The notes under the pieces: generated by a model
What the model was told of the DNA's origin: nothing
Seen by the model: only the letters and a program-made list of their open reading frames with translations
The model's database searches: none
Assembly (NCBI GenBank): GCA_017643165.1
Contig: JAEPNY010000002.1
Coordinates: 374,970-438,969 of the forward strand
Length of the DNA: 64,000 bases
Reading direction: 5' to 3'
Source: Psychroserpens sp.
Lineage (GTDB): Bacteria; Bacteroidota; Bacteroidia; Flavobacteriales; Flavobacteriaceae
Shown: positions 34,432 through 43,554 of the stretch, in pieces
Numbering within the stretch: the first letter of the stretch is position 1
Layout: every line of letters begins with the position of its first letter
Translations under genes and position numbers: made by a program

Positions 34432-36063
34432 ATGGCTAAGGCGAGTAAAAAATCTGCAGCATTACAAGCCCCTTTCAATTTTAATGATAGGTGGGAAGAG
34501 CTTTTAGAAAATCAAGATTTTATAAAAGTATTTCTCTCAGATGTGCTCGAAGATTATATCGTCAAACAGCGTTGGTATGGTGGTAAAGCCAGTAAGCTTA
34601 AATATATTGAATTAGCCGAATATTTTAGAATTCAACAACACGGCGAAGTTTATTACGGTTTAATACTCGAAGTCAATTTTGTTGAGGCATTTTTTCAACA
34701 TTATTTTTTACCAATAGCTTTCGTTTCAGATGAAAGCTTTGCGAAAGATGATCGCATATTGCCTATTAGTATTCAAGATCAGGAAGGCTTCATAATTGAT
34801 GCAATAAATTTAGAAGCCTTTAGAAAAGTCGTTTTTGAGCGTATCTTGACGGCTATACCAAACGACAAAACACGAGTGCGTTATCACAAGAGCGAATTAT
34901 TTAGGGATTGTGAGTATGAATCGTCAAGATTCATGGGAATGGAGCAGAGTAATACTTCCATCGTTTATAATGATCAATATGTGTTAAAGTTCTTCCGACG
35001 TATCTATGCCGATCGAAATCCCGATTATGAGATGAGTCGTTTCCTTTCGGAAAAAAAGGATTTTAGAAATACACCAGCCTACCTAGGATCAGTTCAGATT
35101 AAAGATCAAGACAACACGAACATCACCATTGGGTTAATGCAACAGCTGGTTGATAATGAAGGTGATGCTTGGGAATACATGTTGAAAGAATTTCATAAAG
35201 TGTTTTCTACGCTTGAAAATAAACGAATCAATATAGCAAGTTTGCCTAGAACTGAGGATTTTGGAAGACTTCAAATAACAGATGTTCCTGCTCAGATTAT
35301 TGATTGGGTTGGACTAAATGTTTTTATGAAGGTTCAAACTTTGGCACGTCGTACTGCGGAAATGCACGTGGCACTTGGAAGTGAATTTGAAGATACGGCG
35401 TTTACGCCTTCGCATTTTAATGGCGACTATGAGGTGTGGTTGAAAAATCGATTACTGTATCAATTCCAAAATCGATTAAATACCATTGAGAACAGTTTAC
35501 ACAAGTTAGACGGATTAGCTCTAGAACTAGCTAATGAGTTTTTAGATCGCAAGAATGAGATTAGAAAGCGTTTTGTAAGGTTTGATTGGACAAAGCTTAA
35601 GGGAGAACGAATTCGCGTGCATGGTGACTACCATTTAGGGCAAGTCTTAGTTAAAGATGACGACTTTTATATTTTAGACTTTGAAGGAGAGCCCGAAAGT
35701 ACAATTCGAGATCGTAAAGTGAAGCAACCACCATTAAAGGACGTAGCCGGACTATTCCGTTCATTTCACTATGCTATTTATGCGACGATCTTTAACAATT
35801 TAGAGGAATACAAACACGAACAGCACGAGCTTTTTGAAGCTGGCGAAGTCTTATACCAGTACTTAAAAAGTGTCTTTTTAGGAACCTATATAGAACACAT
35901 TCAAGAAGCTAACTTAAACATAGGCTATCACAAAGAACGTATCTTTTTATTGAAGTATGCTATGTTGGAAAAAGCCGTTTACGAACTTGGATATGAATTA
36001 AATTCCCGACCACGTTGGGCAGTCATTCCTTTGAAAGGAATTTCAAATATTATTAATAATTGA
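34432..36063 (+). CDS. Maltokinase (Mak/Pep2)
   Basis: The protein is 543 residues. An N-terminal cap-like region (about 25-130, with KQRWYGGKASKLKYIELAEYF split by the WYGGK motif) is the maltokinase signature. The kinase core has a HGDYHLGQVLV motif (about 397-407) with the catalytic Asp, and LDFEGEP (about 415-421) with the metal-binding Asp. It phosphorylates maltose with ATP to maltose-1-phosphate. It is a stand-alone kinase: there is no fused TreS domain. It lies one base after glgE and three bases before glgB. It is longer than the mycobacterial enzyme I recall (about 455 residues), mostly through insertions in the middle part. Confidence 0.9.
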   Translation: MAKASKKSAALQAPFNFNDRWEELLENQDFIKVFLSDVLEDYIVKQRWYGGKASKLKYIELAEYFRIQQHGEVYYGLILEVNFVEAFFQHYFLPIAFVSDESFAKDDRILPISIQDQEGFIIDAINLEAFRKVVFERILTAIPNDKTRVRYHKSELFRDCEYESSRFMGMEQSNTSIVYNDQYVLKFFRRIYADRNPDYEMSRFLSEKKDFRNTPAYLGSVQIKDQDNTNITIGLMQQLVDNEGDAWEYMLKEFHKVFSTLENKRINIASLPRTEDFGRLQITDVPAQIIDWVGLNVFMKVQTLARRTAEMHVALGSEFEDTAFTPSHFNGDYEVWLKNRLLYQFQNRLNTIENSLHKLDGLALELANEFLDRKNEIRKRFVRFDWTKLKGERIRVHGDYHLGQVLVKDDDFYILDFEGEPESTIRDRKVKQPPLKDVAGLFRSFHYAIYATIFNNLEEYKHEQHELFEAGEVLYQYLKSVFLGTYIEHIQEANLNIGYHKERIFLLKYAMLEKAVYELGYELNSRPRWAVIPLKGISNIINN

Positions 36064-36066
36064 TTT

Positions 36067-37974
36067 ATGGCAGAAGTTATTGCACACAGTCTTTTCACAG
36101 ATTTTGATATTGATCTTTTTAAGGCAGGAAAGCACTATAAACTATATGAAAAAATGGGGTCACATATGATGACTCTTAATGGTGTAGAAGGAACTTATTT
36201 CGCAGTGTGGGCGCCAAGCGCTAAAATGGTTTCCTTAATTGGAGATTTTAATTTTTGGGTTGAAGGTGAACATAAACTCAATGTAAGATGGGATGAAAGT
36301 GGTATCTGGGAAGGCTTCATGCCAGGAGTTGGAAAGGGAAGTAAGTACAAATACAAGATCCAAAGTCATCATAATGATATAAAAACTGAGAAAGCAGATC
36401 CTTATGCACGATTATCGGAGCATCCTCCGAAAACTGCCTCAGTAGTTTGGGACGAACCTTATAAATGGAAAGATTCTAAATGGATGAAAAAGCGTAAAAA
36501 GCATAACGCTTTAAATGCGCCTTTTTCTGTTTATGAAGTACATCTTGGATCTTGGAAACGAAATACAGCTCAAAATCGTTTTTTAACGTATCGTGAACTA
36601 GCTGACGAATTGGTAAGCTACGTTAAAGAAATGAATTTTACCCATGTCGAACTCATGCCAGTTATGGAATATCCATACGATCCAAGTTGGGGATACCAAC
36701 TAACAGGATATTTTGCGCCGACATCTCGATTTGGACATCCAGAAGATTTCAAATATTTAGTCGATCAGTTACACCAAAATGATATCGGTATTATTTTGGA
36801 TTGGGTACCATCGCATTTTCCAGAAGATAGCCATGGATTGGGCTTTTTTGACGGCACTCATCTTTATGAACATCCAGATAAACGTAAAGGTTATCATCCA
36901 GATTGGAAAAGTTTGATTTTCAATTATGGTCGGAATGAGATCAAATCATTTCTCATAAGTAACGCGATTTTTTGGTTAGATCAATTCCATGCGGATGGCT
37001 TAAGAGTAGATGCGGTAGCTTCAATGTTATTCTTAGATTATAGTAGAGAGGAAGGAGAATGGGAACCGAACATGTATGGTGGAAGAGAAAACCTCGAAGC
37101 AATGGCATTTCTTCGTGAAATGAATGAAGCAGTTTATAATATATTTCCTGACGTCCAGACAATTGCTGAAGAATCCACATCATTTCCAATGGTTTCAAAA
37201 CCTACGTTTCTTGGTGGTTTAGGTTTCGGTATGAAATGGATGATGGGATGGATGCATGATACACTTCAGTATTTTGCAAAAGAACCTATTTATCGAAAAC
37301 ATCATCAAAATGATCTGACGTTCTCAATGACTTATGCCTTTACTGAGAACTTTATGTTACCACTTAGTCATGATGAGGTAGTCTATGGAAAACGATCTAT
37401 CCTAGGCAGAATGCCAGGTGATGAGTGGCAGCGCTTTGCAAATCTAAGATTACTATATAGCTATATGTTCACGCATCCTGGAACAAATTTGTTGTTCCAA
37501 GGCGCAGAGTTTGGTCAGAGTGAAGAATGGAATTTCCAGCAGAGTCTAGATTGGCATTTATTAGAGTATAAACCACATCAAGGCGTTCAAAACTTACTTA
37601 AAGATCTAAATACCTTATATCAAGAAGAACCTGCATTACATGAAAAACAGTTTTCTGCAGAAGGTTTTGAATGGATAGATTATAATGATGCTGAAAACTC
37701 TGTATTGGTGTACATCCGTAAAGGAGAAAAACGTAAAGATGATCTTATTGTGGCCTGCAATATGACGCCAATTCCACGAGAAAACTACAGAATAGGTCTT
37801 CCGAAGAAAGGAAAATTGAAAGAAGTATTCAATAGCGATGCGGTCTCTTATTTTGGAAGTGGTGATTTTAAAAATAAACAGCGTACTTCTGAAAAAGTAG
37901 CTTGGCAGTTTCGAGATGATTCAGTAGAAATTACAATTCCACCGCTAGGTATGGCAGCCTTCAAATACGTTTAA
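36067..37974 (+). CDS. glgB: 1,4-alpha-glucan branching enzyme
   Basis: The protein is 635 residues. It has an N-terminal CBM48 domain (about 15-120: GVEGTYFAVWAPSAKMVSLI), then a GH13_9 catalytic barrel with ELMPVMEYPYDPSWGYQ (about 196-212), the nucleophile in GLRVDAVASML (Asp at about 314), the acid Glu in TIAEESTS (about 367), and LPLSHDEVVYGK (about 434-445). A C-terminal beta-sandwich ends the protein. It makes alpha-1,6 branches in the glucan built by GlgE or a synthase. It is translated three bases after maltokinase, so the four genes glgE-mak-glgB and the upstream pair form one functional set. Confidence 0.94.
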   Translation: MAEVIAHSLFTDFDIDLFKAGKHYKLYEKMGSHMMTLNGVEGTYFAVWAPSAKMVSLIGDFNFWVEGEHKLNVRWDESGIWEGFMPGVGKGSKYKYKIQSHHNDIKTEKADPYARLSEHPPKTASVVWDEPYKWKDSKWMKKRKKHNALNAPFSVYEVHLGSWKRNTAQNRFLTYRELADELVSYVKEMNFTHVELMPVMEYPYDPSWGYQLTGYFAPTSRFGHPEDFKYLVDQLHQNDIGIILDWVPSHFPEDSHGLGFFDGTHLYEHPDKRKGYHPDWKSLIFNYGRNEIKSFLISNAIFWLDQFHADGLRVDAVASMLFLDYSREEGEWEPNMYGGRENLEAMAFLREMNEAVYNIFPDVQTIAEESTSFPMVSKPTFLGGLGFGMKWMMGWMHDTLQYFAKEPIYRKHHQNDLTFSMTYAFTENFMLPLSHDEVVYGKRSILGRMPGDEWQRFANLRLLYSYMFTHPGTNLLFQGAEFGQSEEWNFQQSLDWHLLEYKPHQGVQNLLKDLNTLYQEEPALHEKQFSAEGFEWIDYNDAENSVLVYIRKGEKRKDDLIVACNMTPIPRENYRIGLPKKGKLKEVFNSDAVSYFGSGDFKNKQRTSEKVAWQFRDDSVEITIPPLGMAAFKYV

Positions 37975-38127
37975 ATTGTAATTTGAAGCCTTAATTCCTA
38001 CGACTAATTCAGTAACTAACTTACGAAATCGTTATAGTTAATAATTGTTAGTAATAAGTATTTGTTAGGCTTTTGTACGTCCGCATTTTTCCGTTTTTTT
38101 ACATGATTTTACATAAAGAATTGCTAC

Positions 38128-40533
38128 ATGATTGTAAATACTGAGTTAGAGCATAAAGGGAATCTTTTCCCATCCAAGATCATAGAATTCAAAAAAGACG
38201 TAGATACACTTTACTTCACAACCGATAATGATGTCATACTACAGTTAACTATCGTAAGAGACAGTGTGTTACGTTTCCGATATACAACGACTGGTAAATT
38301 TGAAAATGATTTTTCTTATGCCATTACGAAATATGCCAGTAGAGGCTATAATCGCCTCGAGATAGAAGATAATGATACGCACTACATCATAACAACATCA
38401 AAGTTAATTTGCCAAATAGCTAAAGATACACTTAAGGTTGAAATATTCGATGCCGTTGATAAGGTCTGCATTAACAAAGATGAGATCGGATTTCACTGGG
38501 AAGAGAGTTATGATTTTGGAGGAGATATTGTCAAGATGAGTAAAATATCTCACGATGGTGAAAGTTATTTTGGATTGGGCGATAAACCTAATCATTTAAA
38601 CTTAAAAGGAAAGCGTTATGAGAATTGGGTTACTGATTCTTATGCCTACGGTAAAGATACAGATCCAATTTATAAGGCAATTCCATTCTATGCAGGCCTT
38701 CATCATAATAAAGCCTACGGAATTTTCTTCGATAACTCATTCCGTTCCTTTTTTGATTTTGCACAAGAACGTCGAAATGTAACTAGCTTTTGGGCTCAAG
38801 GTGGTGAAATGAATTATTATTTCATTTATGGTCCTGAAATGACTCAGGTGGTCGAAAGTTATACCGATCTTACTGGTAAACCTCATTTGTTACCACCATT
38901 ATGGGCATTAGGGTTTCATCAATGTAAATGGAGTTATTATCCAGAATCTAAGGTTAAAGAGATCACTTCAACGTTTAGGAAGCTTAAGATCCCTTGTGAT
39001 GCTATTTATCTGGATATTGATTACATGGAAGGATTCCGCTGCTTTACATGGAATAAGAAGTATTTCCCTGATCCAAAACGAATGGTGAAAGAATTGTCGG
39101 ATGACGGATTCAAAACCGTAGTAATCATAGATCCAGGAATAAAGATCGATAAAGACTATTCTGTATTTAAGGAAGCGATGGATAAAGACTATTTCTGTAG
39201 ACGTGCCGATGGTCCTTATATGAAGGGGAAAGTATGGCCTGGAGAATGCCATTTCCCAGATTTTACACGTCCTGAAGTTAGAGATTGGTGGTCTGGGTTA
39301 TTTAAGGAACTCATAGAAGAAGTGGGTGTTAAGGGCGTTTGGAACGATATGAATGAACCTGCCGTGATGGAAGTTCCAAATAAAACCTTTCCAGATGATG
39401 TTCGACACGATTACGATGGAAATCCTTGTAGTCATAGAAAAGCGCATAATATTTACGGAATGCAAATGGCGCGAGCGACTTACCAAGGACTGAAAAAATT
39501 CTCTTATCCTAAACGTCCATTCGTGATTACGCGTGCTGCGTATTCAGGAACACAGCGCTATACGTCTACATGGACGGGTGATAACGTAGCAACTTGGGAA
39601 CATCTATGGATTGCAAATGTACAGGCGCAGCGTATGGCGATGTCTGGATTCAGTTTTGCAGGAAGTGATATAGGAGGTTTCGCCGAGCAACCACAAGGGG
39701 AACTATTTACAAGATGGATCCAATTAGGAATTTTCCATCCATTCTTTAGAGTACACTCGTCAGGTGACCACGGCGATCAAGAACCATGGGCATTTGATAG
39801 TGATGTGACAGACATCGTTCGTAAGTTCATTGAGATTCGTTACGAACTGCTGCCTTATCTGTATACGGCTTTCTGGAACTATGTAGAGGATGGAACACCT
39901 TTATTGAAATCATTAGTGCTTTATGATCAAGAAGATGTGCATACGCATTACAGAACCGACGAATTTATCTTTGGCAATCAAATTTTGGCCTGCCCTGTTT
40001 TAGAACCAAATGCTAAAGGACGCAGAATGTATATACCGAGAGGTAATTGGTATAACTTCTGGAACGATGAGGTTGTAAAGGGAGGTAAAGAAATGTGGGT
40101 TGATGCCGATATCGATAGTATGCCAATATTTGTCAAAGAAGGCGCTATCATCCCGAAATATCCAAAACAACAATATGTTGGTGAAAAGACTATTGATACC
40201 GTAGGTCTTGATGTTTATTATAAGAAAGGTAAGGAGCGTTCACAATTGTTCGATGATGCACATGACGGATATGATTATACAAAAGGGCGCTACAGTCACC
40301 GTACTTTTAAGTTAGTTGGAAAGTCTAATGAACTGATTATTCAACAGCATAAAGAAGGGAAATTCGTAACAGAATATAAATCTTTTGAATTGCGAATTCA
40401 TGGCTTGCCTTTTACGATCAAGGAAATTCAATTGGATAATGTTAGTGTTCCACTAAAGCATATTAAAACCAATGGTATTTCAAAAATGATAATAGATAAA
40501 GACTTTACGGAGCTTCATTTTATTGGTGAGTAA
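38128..40533 (+). CDS. GH31 family alpha-glucosidase
   Basis: The protein is 801 residues. It has an N-terminal beta-sandwich (about 1-230) and a GH31 catalytic barrel with the nucleophile Asp in KGVWNDMNEPAVME (about 402-415), the acid/base Asp in TWTGDNVATWEHL (about 484), and FSFAGSDIGGF. Two C-terminal beta domains follow. No signal peptide is visible, so it acts in the cytoplasm. It releases glucose from the non-reducing ends of alpha-glucans or maltose, matching a breakdown role for the polymer of the cluster. It is 153 bases after glgB, so it may have its own promoter. Confidence 0.92.
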   Translation: MIVNTELEHKGNLFPSKIIEFKKDVDTLYFTTDNDVILQLTIVRDSVLRFRYTTTGKFENDFSYAITKYASRGYNRLEIEDNDTHYIITTSKLICQIAKDTLKVEIFDAVDKVCINKDEIGFHWEESYDFGGDIVKMSKISHDGESYFGLGDKPNHLNLKGKRYENWVTDSYAYGKDTDPIYKAIPFYAGLHHNKAYGIFFDNSFRSFFDFAQERRNVTSFWAQGGEMNYYFIYGPEMTQVVESYTDLTGKPHLLPPLWALGFHQCKWSYYPESKVKEITSTFRKLKIPCDAIYLDIDYMEGFRCFTWNKKYFPDPKRMVKELSDDGFKTVVIIDPGIKIDKDYSVFKEAMDKDYFCRRADGPYMKGKVWPGECHFPDFTRPEVRDWWSGLFKELIEEVGVKGVWNDMNEPAVMEVPNKTFPDDVRHDYDGNPCSHRKAHNIYGMQMARATYQGLKKFSYPKRPFVITRAAYSGTQRYTSTWTGDNVATWEHLWIANVQAQRMAMSGFSFAGSDIGGFAEQPQGELFTRWIQLGIFHPFFRVHSSGDHGDQEPWAFDSDVTDIVRKFIEIRYELLPYLYTAFWNYVEDGTPLLKSLVLYDQEDVHTHYRTDEFIFGNQILACPVLEPNAKGRRMYIPRGNWYNFWNDEVVKGGKEMWVDADIDSMPIFVKEGAIIPKYPKQQYVGEKTIDTVGLDVYYKKGKERSQLFDDAHDGYDYTKGRYSHRTFKLVGKSNELIIQQHKEGKFVTEYKSFELRIHGLPFTIKEIQLDNVSVPLKHIKTNGISKMIIDKDFTELHFIGE

Positions 40534-40563
40534 TCCTAGAGAATAATTGTGACAAAATATCAA

Positions 40564-40582
40564 TTATTGTGTCTCACAATAA
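40564..40582. repeat. 8-3-8 inverted repeat upstream of the M48 peptidase gene
   Basis: TTATTGTG-TCT-CACAATAA is a perfect inverted repeat, 31 bases after the GH31 stop and 47 before the M48 ATG. A related half site AATTGTGAC lies about 20 bases upstream. It has no T run, so an operator is as likely as a weak transcript end. Confidence 0.35.
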
Positions 40583-40628
40583 AGAATCATTTTGTAACTT
40601 TAAACGGTTACCTATAAATCATAACCTA

Positions 40629-41459
40629 ATGAGTATTAAAAATAAAGTAGTTGCAATAGGGACACTCGCTATCTTTTTATCTTGCGCTACAAATCCTTTC
40701 ACAGGAAAAAAAACTTTGGCTTTAGTTTCAAATAACGAATTGTTCCCTACAGCGTTCGCACAATACGATCAGTTTTTATCTGAGAATAACGTTGTTAAAG
40801 GAACATCTGATGCTGAAATGATACAACGTGTCGGACAACGAATTGCAGTTGCTGCTGAGCGCTGGTTAGATGCAAATGGTCATCAAGGCTATCTAAAAGA
40901 TTACAAATGGGAATATAACTTGGTAAATGATAAAACGGTTAATGCTTGGTGCATGCCAGGAGGTAAAATTGTGTTCTATACTGGAATATTACCAATTGCT
41001 CAAAACGAAACTGGAATTGCTGCAATTATGGGTCACGAGGTTGCACATGCCTTAGCGAATCATGGACAACAACGTATGAGTGCAGGAATGTTACAACAAT
41101 TAGGTGCTGTTGCTGGTAATGTCGCTATTAAGGATCAACAATCAAGAGATATTTTTAATCAAGCCTACGGTGTTGGTAGCCAAGTAGGAGTGATGCTTCC
41201 TTTTAGTAGAAGTCATGAAACACAATCTGATGAAATAGGCATCGTTCTAATGGCTATTGCAGGATATAATCCAGATGAAGCTGCGGAGTTATGGAAGCGT
41301 ATGCAAGCGAATAGTGGTGGAAAAGCGCCACCACAATTCCTTAGTACACACCCTTCTAATGAATCTAGAATAAATAATCTAACTTCATTAGCAGGTAAAG
41401 CAAAACTTGAAGCCAAGAAGTTTGGAGTAGACTCATTTAGACCTTTAGGTGAATTTTAA
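40629..41459 (+). CDS. M48 family metallopeptidase, lipoprotein
   Basis: From the ATG at 40629 the protein is 276 residues. The frame is open 20 codons further up, but MSIKNKVVAIGTLAIFLSC is a clean lipoprotein signal with lipobox Cys19, so I start there. The zinc site is HEVAH (H136, E137, H140) in IMGHEVAHALANHG. The third ligand is probably the Glu in SHETQSDEIG. It belongs to the M48C type (LoiP/YcaL/BepA-like without TPR), which degrades damaged envelope proteins. It is periplasmic-facing at the inner or outer membrane. Confidence 0.9.
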   Translation: MSIKNKVVAIGTLAIFLSCATNPFTGKKTLALVSNNELFPTAFAQYDQFLSENNVVKGTSDAEMIQRVGQRIAVAAERWLDANGHQGYLKDYKWEYNLVNDKTVNAWCMPGGKIVFYTGILPIAQNETGIAAIMGHEVAHALANHGQQRMSAGMLQQLGAVAGNVAIKDQQSRDIFNQAYGVGSQVGVMLPFSRSHETQSDEIGIVLMAIAGYNPDEAAELWKRMQANSGGKAPPQFLSTHPSNESRINNLTSLAGKAKLEAKKFGVDSFRPLGEF

Positions 41460-41489
41460 TTGTAGTCCACAAAAAATATAGTATTTTAG

Positions 41490-41520
41490 AAGCTGTCCAA
41501 TGAAGGGCAGCTTTTATTTT
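41490..41520 (+). terminator. Terminator after the M48 gene
   Basis: AAGCTGTCC (41490-41498), loop AATGAA, GGGCAGCTT (41505-41513, one G-U pair), followed by TTATTTTT. It ends just before the MFS start at 41527. Confidence 0.8.
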
Positions 41521-41526
41521 TAGACT

Positions 41527-42855
41527 ATGGCACACCTAGAAAAAGGAAGTAAAAAACTGCTTAATGCATGGGCATTTTACGATTGGGCTAACTCCGTATA
41601 TGCCTTAACCATATCCTCAGCGATTTTTCCAATATTCTATTCATCTTTATTTGAAACTGAAGATGAAACCATAAGAGCTTTTGGTTTTGAATTTGAAAAT
41701 ACAGCGCTAATATTCTACCTAACAGCATTTACCTTCCTAGTCGTTGCGATTATGTCACCAATATTATCTGGGATCGCAGATTATGTTGGAAATAAAAAGA
41801 ACTTCATGCGCTTTTTCTGTTATGTTGGAGGTTTAGGTTGTATTGGTCTCTATTATTTTGATAAAGAAATGATCTACCTGAGCTTGTTATTCTATTTTAT
41901 GGGATTAATCGGGTTTTGGGGAAGTTTGGTTTTTTATAATTCGTACTTGCCTGATATTGCATTTCCAGAACAACAAGATGCCATTAGTGCAAAAGGCTTT
42001 TCAATGGGTTATGCAGGAAGCGTATTGTTATTAATATTGAATTTGGCAATGGTCATGTATCCAGAAGTCTTCGGATTTGATGTAGGTGAAACTGAAGCCG
42101 ATAAAAATACGGCATCTATAGAGGCTATGCGAATTTCATTTTTAATGGTAGGCGTATGGTGGATAGCCTTCAGCCAATATACCTTTTACATGCTACCAAA
42201 AGGGGCTTCAACGGGTCATAAAGTGACGCGTTCTGTGGTATTCAACGGATTAAAAGAATTAAAGCAGGTTTGGTATCAATTAAAGGAAAATTTACGATTG
42301 AAACGATACCTCTATTCCTTTTTTGTGTATAGTATGGCAGTTCAAACTATAATGCTAGTGGCTACATATTTCGGTGAACGAGAGATTGCTTGGGATGATG
42401 ATAGTCATAAAACATTCGGACTAATAATAAGCATATTATTAATTCAAATCGTGGCCATTGTTGGCGCTGTTCTAACATCGAGATCATCGGCAAAATTTGG
42501 AAATGTAAGAACACTGATAGTTATCAATTTCATATGGATGGGCTTATGTGTTTGCGCCTATTTTATAACCTTACCAGAGCATTTCTATGTAACGGCTGCA
42601 GCGGTAGGATTGGTGATGGGTGGCATACAATCGTTGTCTCGTTCAACATATTCTAAGTTCTTACCAAAGACCGAAGACACGACATCATTCTTTAGTTTCT
42701 ACGATGTGGCTGAAAAGATAGGAATTGTAATCGGGATGGCGATTTATGCTACAACTGTACAAGTTAGTACAATGCGTAACGCCATACTCTTTTTATTCTT
42801 GTTTTTTCTTGTAGGAATAGTTTTATTATACAGAGTTCCAAGGAATATCAAATAA
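41527..42855 (+). CDS. MFS transporter, UMF1 (Atg22-like) family
   Basis: The protein is 442 residues with about 12 hydrophobic segments. The opening LNAWAFYDWANSVYALTISSAIFPIFY (read across about 12-38) contains the FYDWANS signature of the UMF1 family. Other family-like text is SGIADYVGNKKNFM and GGIQSLSRSTYSKFLP. Bacterial UMF1 substrates are mostly unknown; amino acid efflux is suggested by the yeast relative Atg22. It is a single gene just after the M48 terminator. Confidence 0.87.
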   Translation: MAHLEKGSKKLLNAWAFYDWANSVYALTISSAIFPIFYSSLFETEDETIRAFGFEFENTALIFYLTAFTFLVVAIMSPILSGIADYVGNKKNFMRFFCYVGGLGCIGLYYFDKEMIYLSLLFYFMGLIGFWGSLVFYNSYLPDIAFPEQQDAISAKGFSMGYAGSVLLLILNLAMVMYPEVFGFDVGETEADKNTASIEAMRISFLMVGVWWIAFSQYTFYMLPKGASTGHKVTRSVVFNGLKELKQVWYQLKENLRLKRYLYSFFVYSMAVQTIMLVATYFGEREIAWDDDSHKTFGLIISILLIQIVAIVGAVLTSRSSAKFGNVRTLIVINFIWMGLCVCAYFITLPEHFYVTAAAVGLVMGGIQSLSRSTYSKFLPKTEDTTSFFSFYDVAEKIGIVIGMAIYATTVQVSTMRNAILFLFLFFLVGIVLLYRVPRNIK

Positions 42856-42860
42856 TTACT

Positions 42861-42868
42861 TATGTTTG
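42861..42868 (+). promoter_or_regulatory. -7 promoter box of the 42892 lipoprotein gene
   Basis: TATGTTTG is a perfect TAnnTTTG element 23 bases before the ATG. A TTCC about 20 bases upstream is a poor -33 match. Confidence 0.45.
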
Positions 42869-42891
42869 TAGTCTAACAAATCAGTATTGAC

Positions 42892-43488
42892 ATGAAAAAA
42901 TTTACGTATTTATTTTGCCTATTTATCTTATGTTCAGCATTTACGTGTGAAAATGAGCCTTTAGAAGGTGACTTTGTTACAGAAGATGTAAATGATCCTA
43001 ATAACCAAGCGAATGGTTCACTTGTAGGAACTTGGACATTAGTTGATATGGACGCTGATATAACGACTACAACCAGTTTCCAAGGCATCGATTTTTCGGG
43101 TGCGTTTACTCTAGAATTAATCGATTCTGATTATACATTAGTTTTTGATGAAGACTCATACACGGTAGCTGGTGATTATGAATTGACAATTACTTCAACT
43201 TTTGATGGAGTGTCTGAATCGTACACAGATTCTTATACAAATGTGACTGGAGGTGGTAATTATAGTACTAATGGTAATATCATGACTGTAGATGGTCAAT
43301 TTTTTGATTTCGAACTTGATGGTGCTCCAACTGATGTTGCTTCTGGAGAACAAACTGCAGAATTTCAGTTAAGTAATGGCGGACAAACGTTAACCTTCTT
43401 CCAAGATGAGACGGTTACACAAAATGAAGCTGGTTTTGAAGCGACTGTTGCTACGGTATCAACGTCTGTTTGGCAAAAAGTAGAATAA
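42892..43488 (+). CDS. Lipocalin-like or beta-rich secreted protein
   Basis: The protein is 198 residues with a hydrophobic signal ending near SAFTCENEP; the Cys at about residue 20 may be lipidated, although the lipobox is imperfect. The body begins LVGTWTLVDMD, the usual GTW start of lipocalin-like domains in Bacteroidota, and has many Thr/Ser-rich beta strands (YTLVFDEDSYTVAGDYELTI). No catalytic residues were seen. It is monocistronic, with promoter and terminator. Confidence 0.75.
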   Translation: MKKFTYLFCLFILCSAFTCENEPLEGDFVTEDVNDPNNQANGSLVGTWTLVDMDADITTTTSFQGIDFSGAFTLELIDSDYTLVFDEDSYTVAGDYELTITSTFDGVSESYTDSYTNVTGGGNYSTNGNIMTVDGQFFDFELDGAPTDVASGEQTAEFQLSNGGQTLTFFQDETVTQNEAGFEATVATVSTSVWQKVE

Positions 43489-43506
43489 TAAGAATTCTAA
43501 ACATAT

Positions 43507-43537
43507 AAAAAAAGCCACTCAAATTGAGTGGCTTTTT
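43507..43537. terminator. Bidirectional terminator between the lipoprotein and head-GIN genes
   Basis: AAAAAGCCACTC (43509-43520), loop AAATT, GAGTGGCTTTTT (43526-43537). It serves the plus-strand lipoprotein gene and the minus-strand head-GIN operon. Confidence 0.9.
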
Positions 43538-43554
43538 ATTTTGATTGATGAGAT

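Noticed and set aside
38128-40533. GH31 protein as the missing trehalose synthase
   Set aside because: TreS belongs to GH13; the WNDMNEP and TGDN motifs are those of GH31 alpha-glucosidases.
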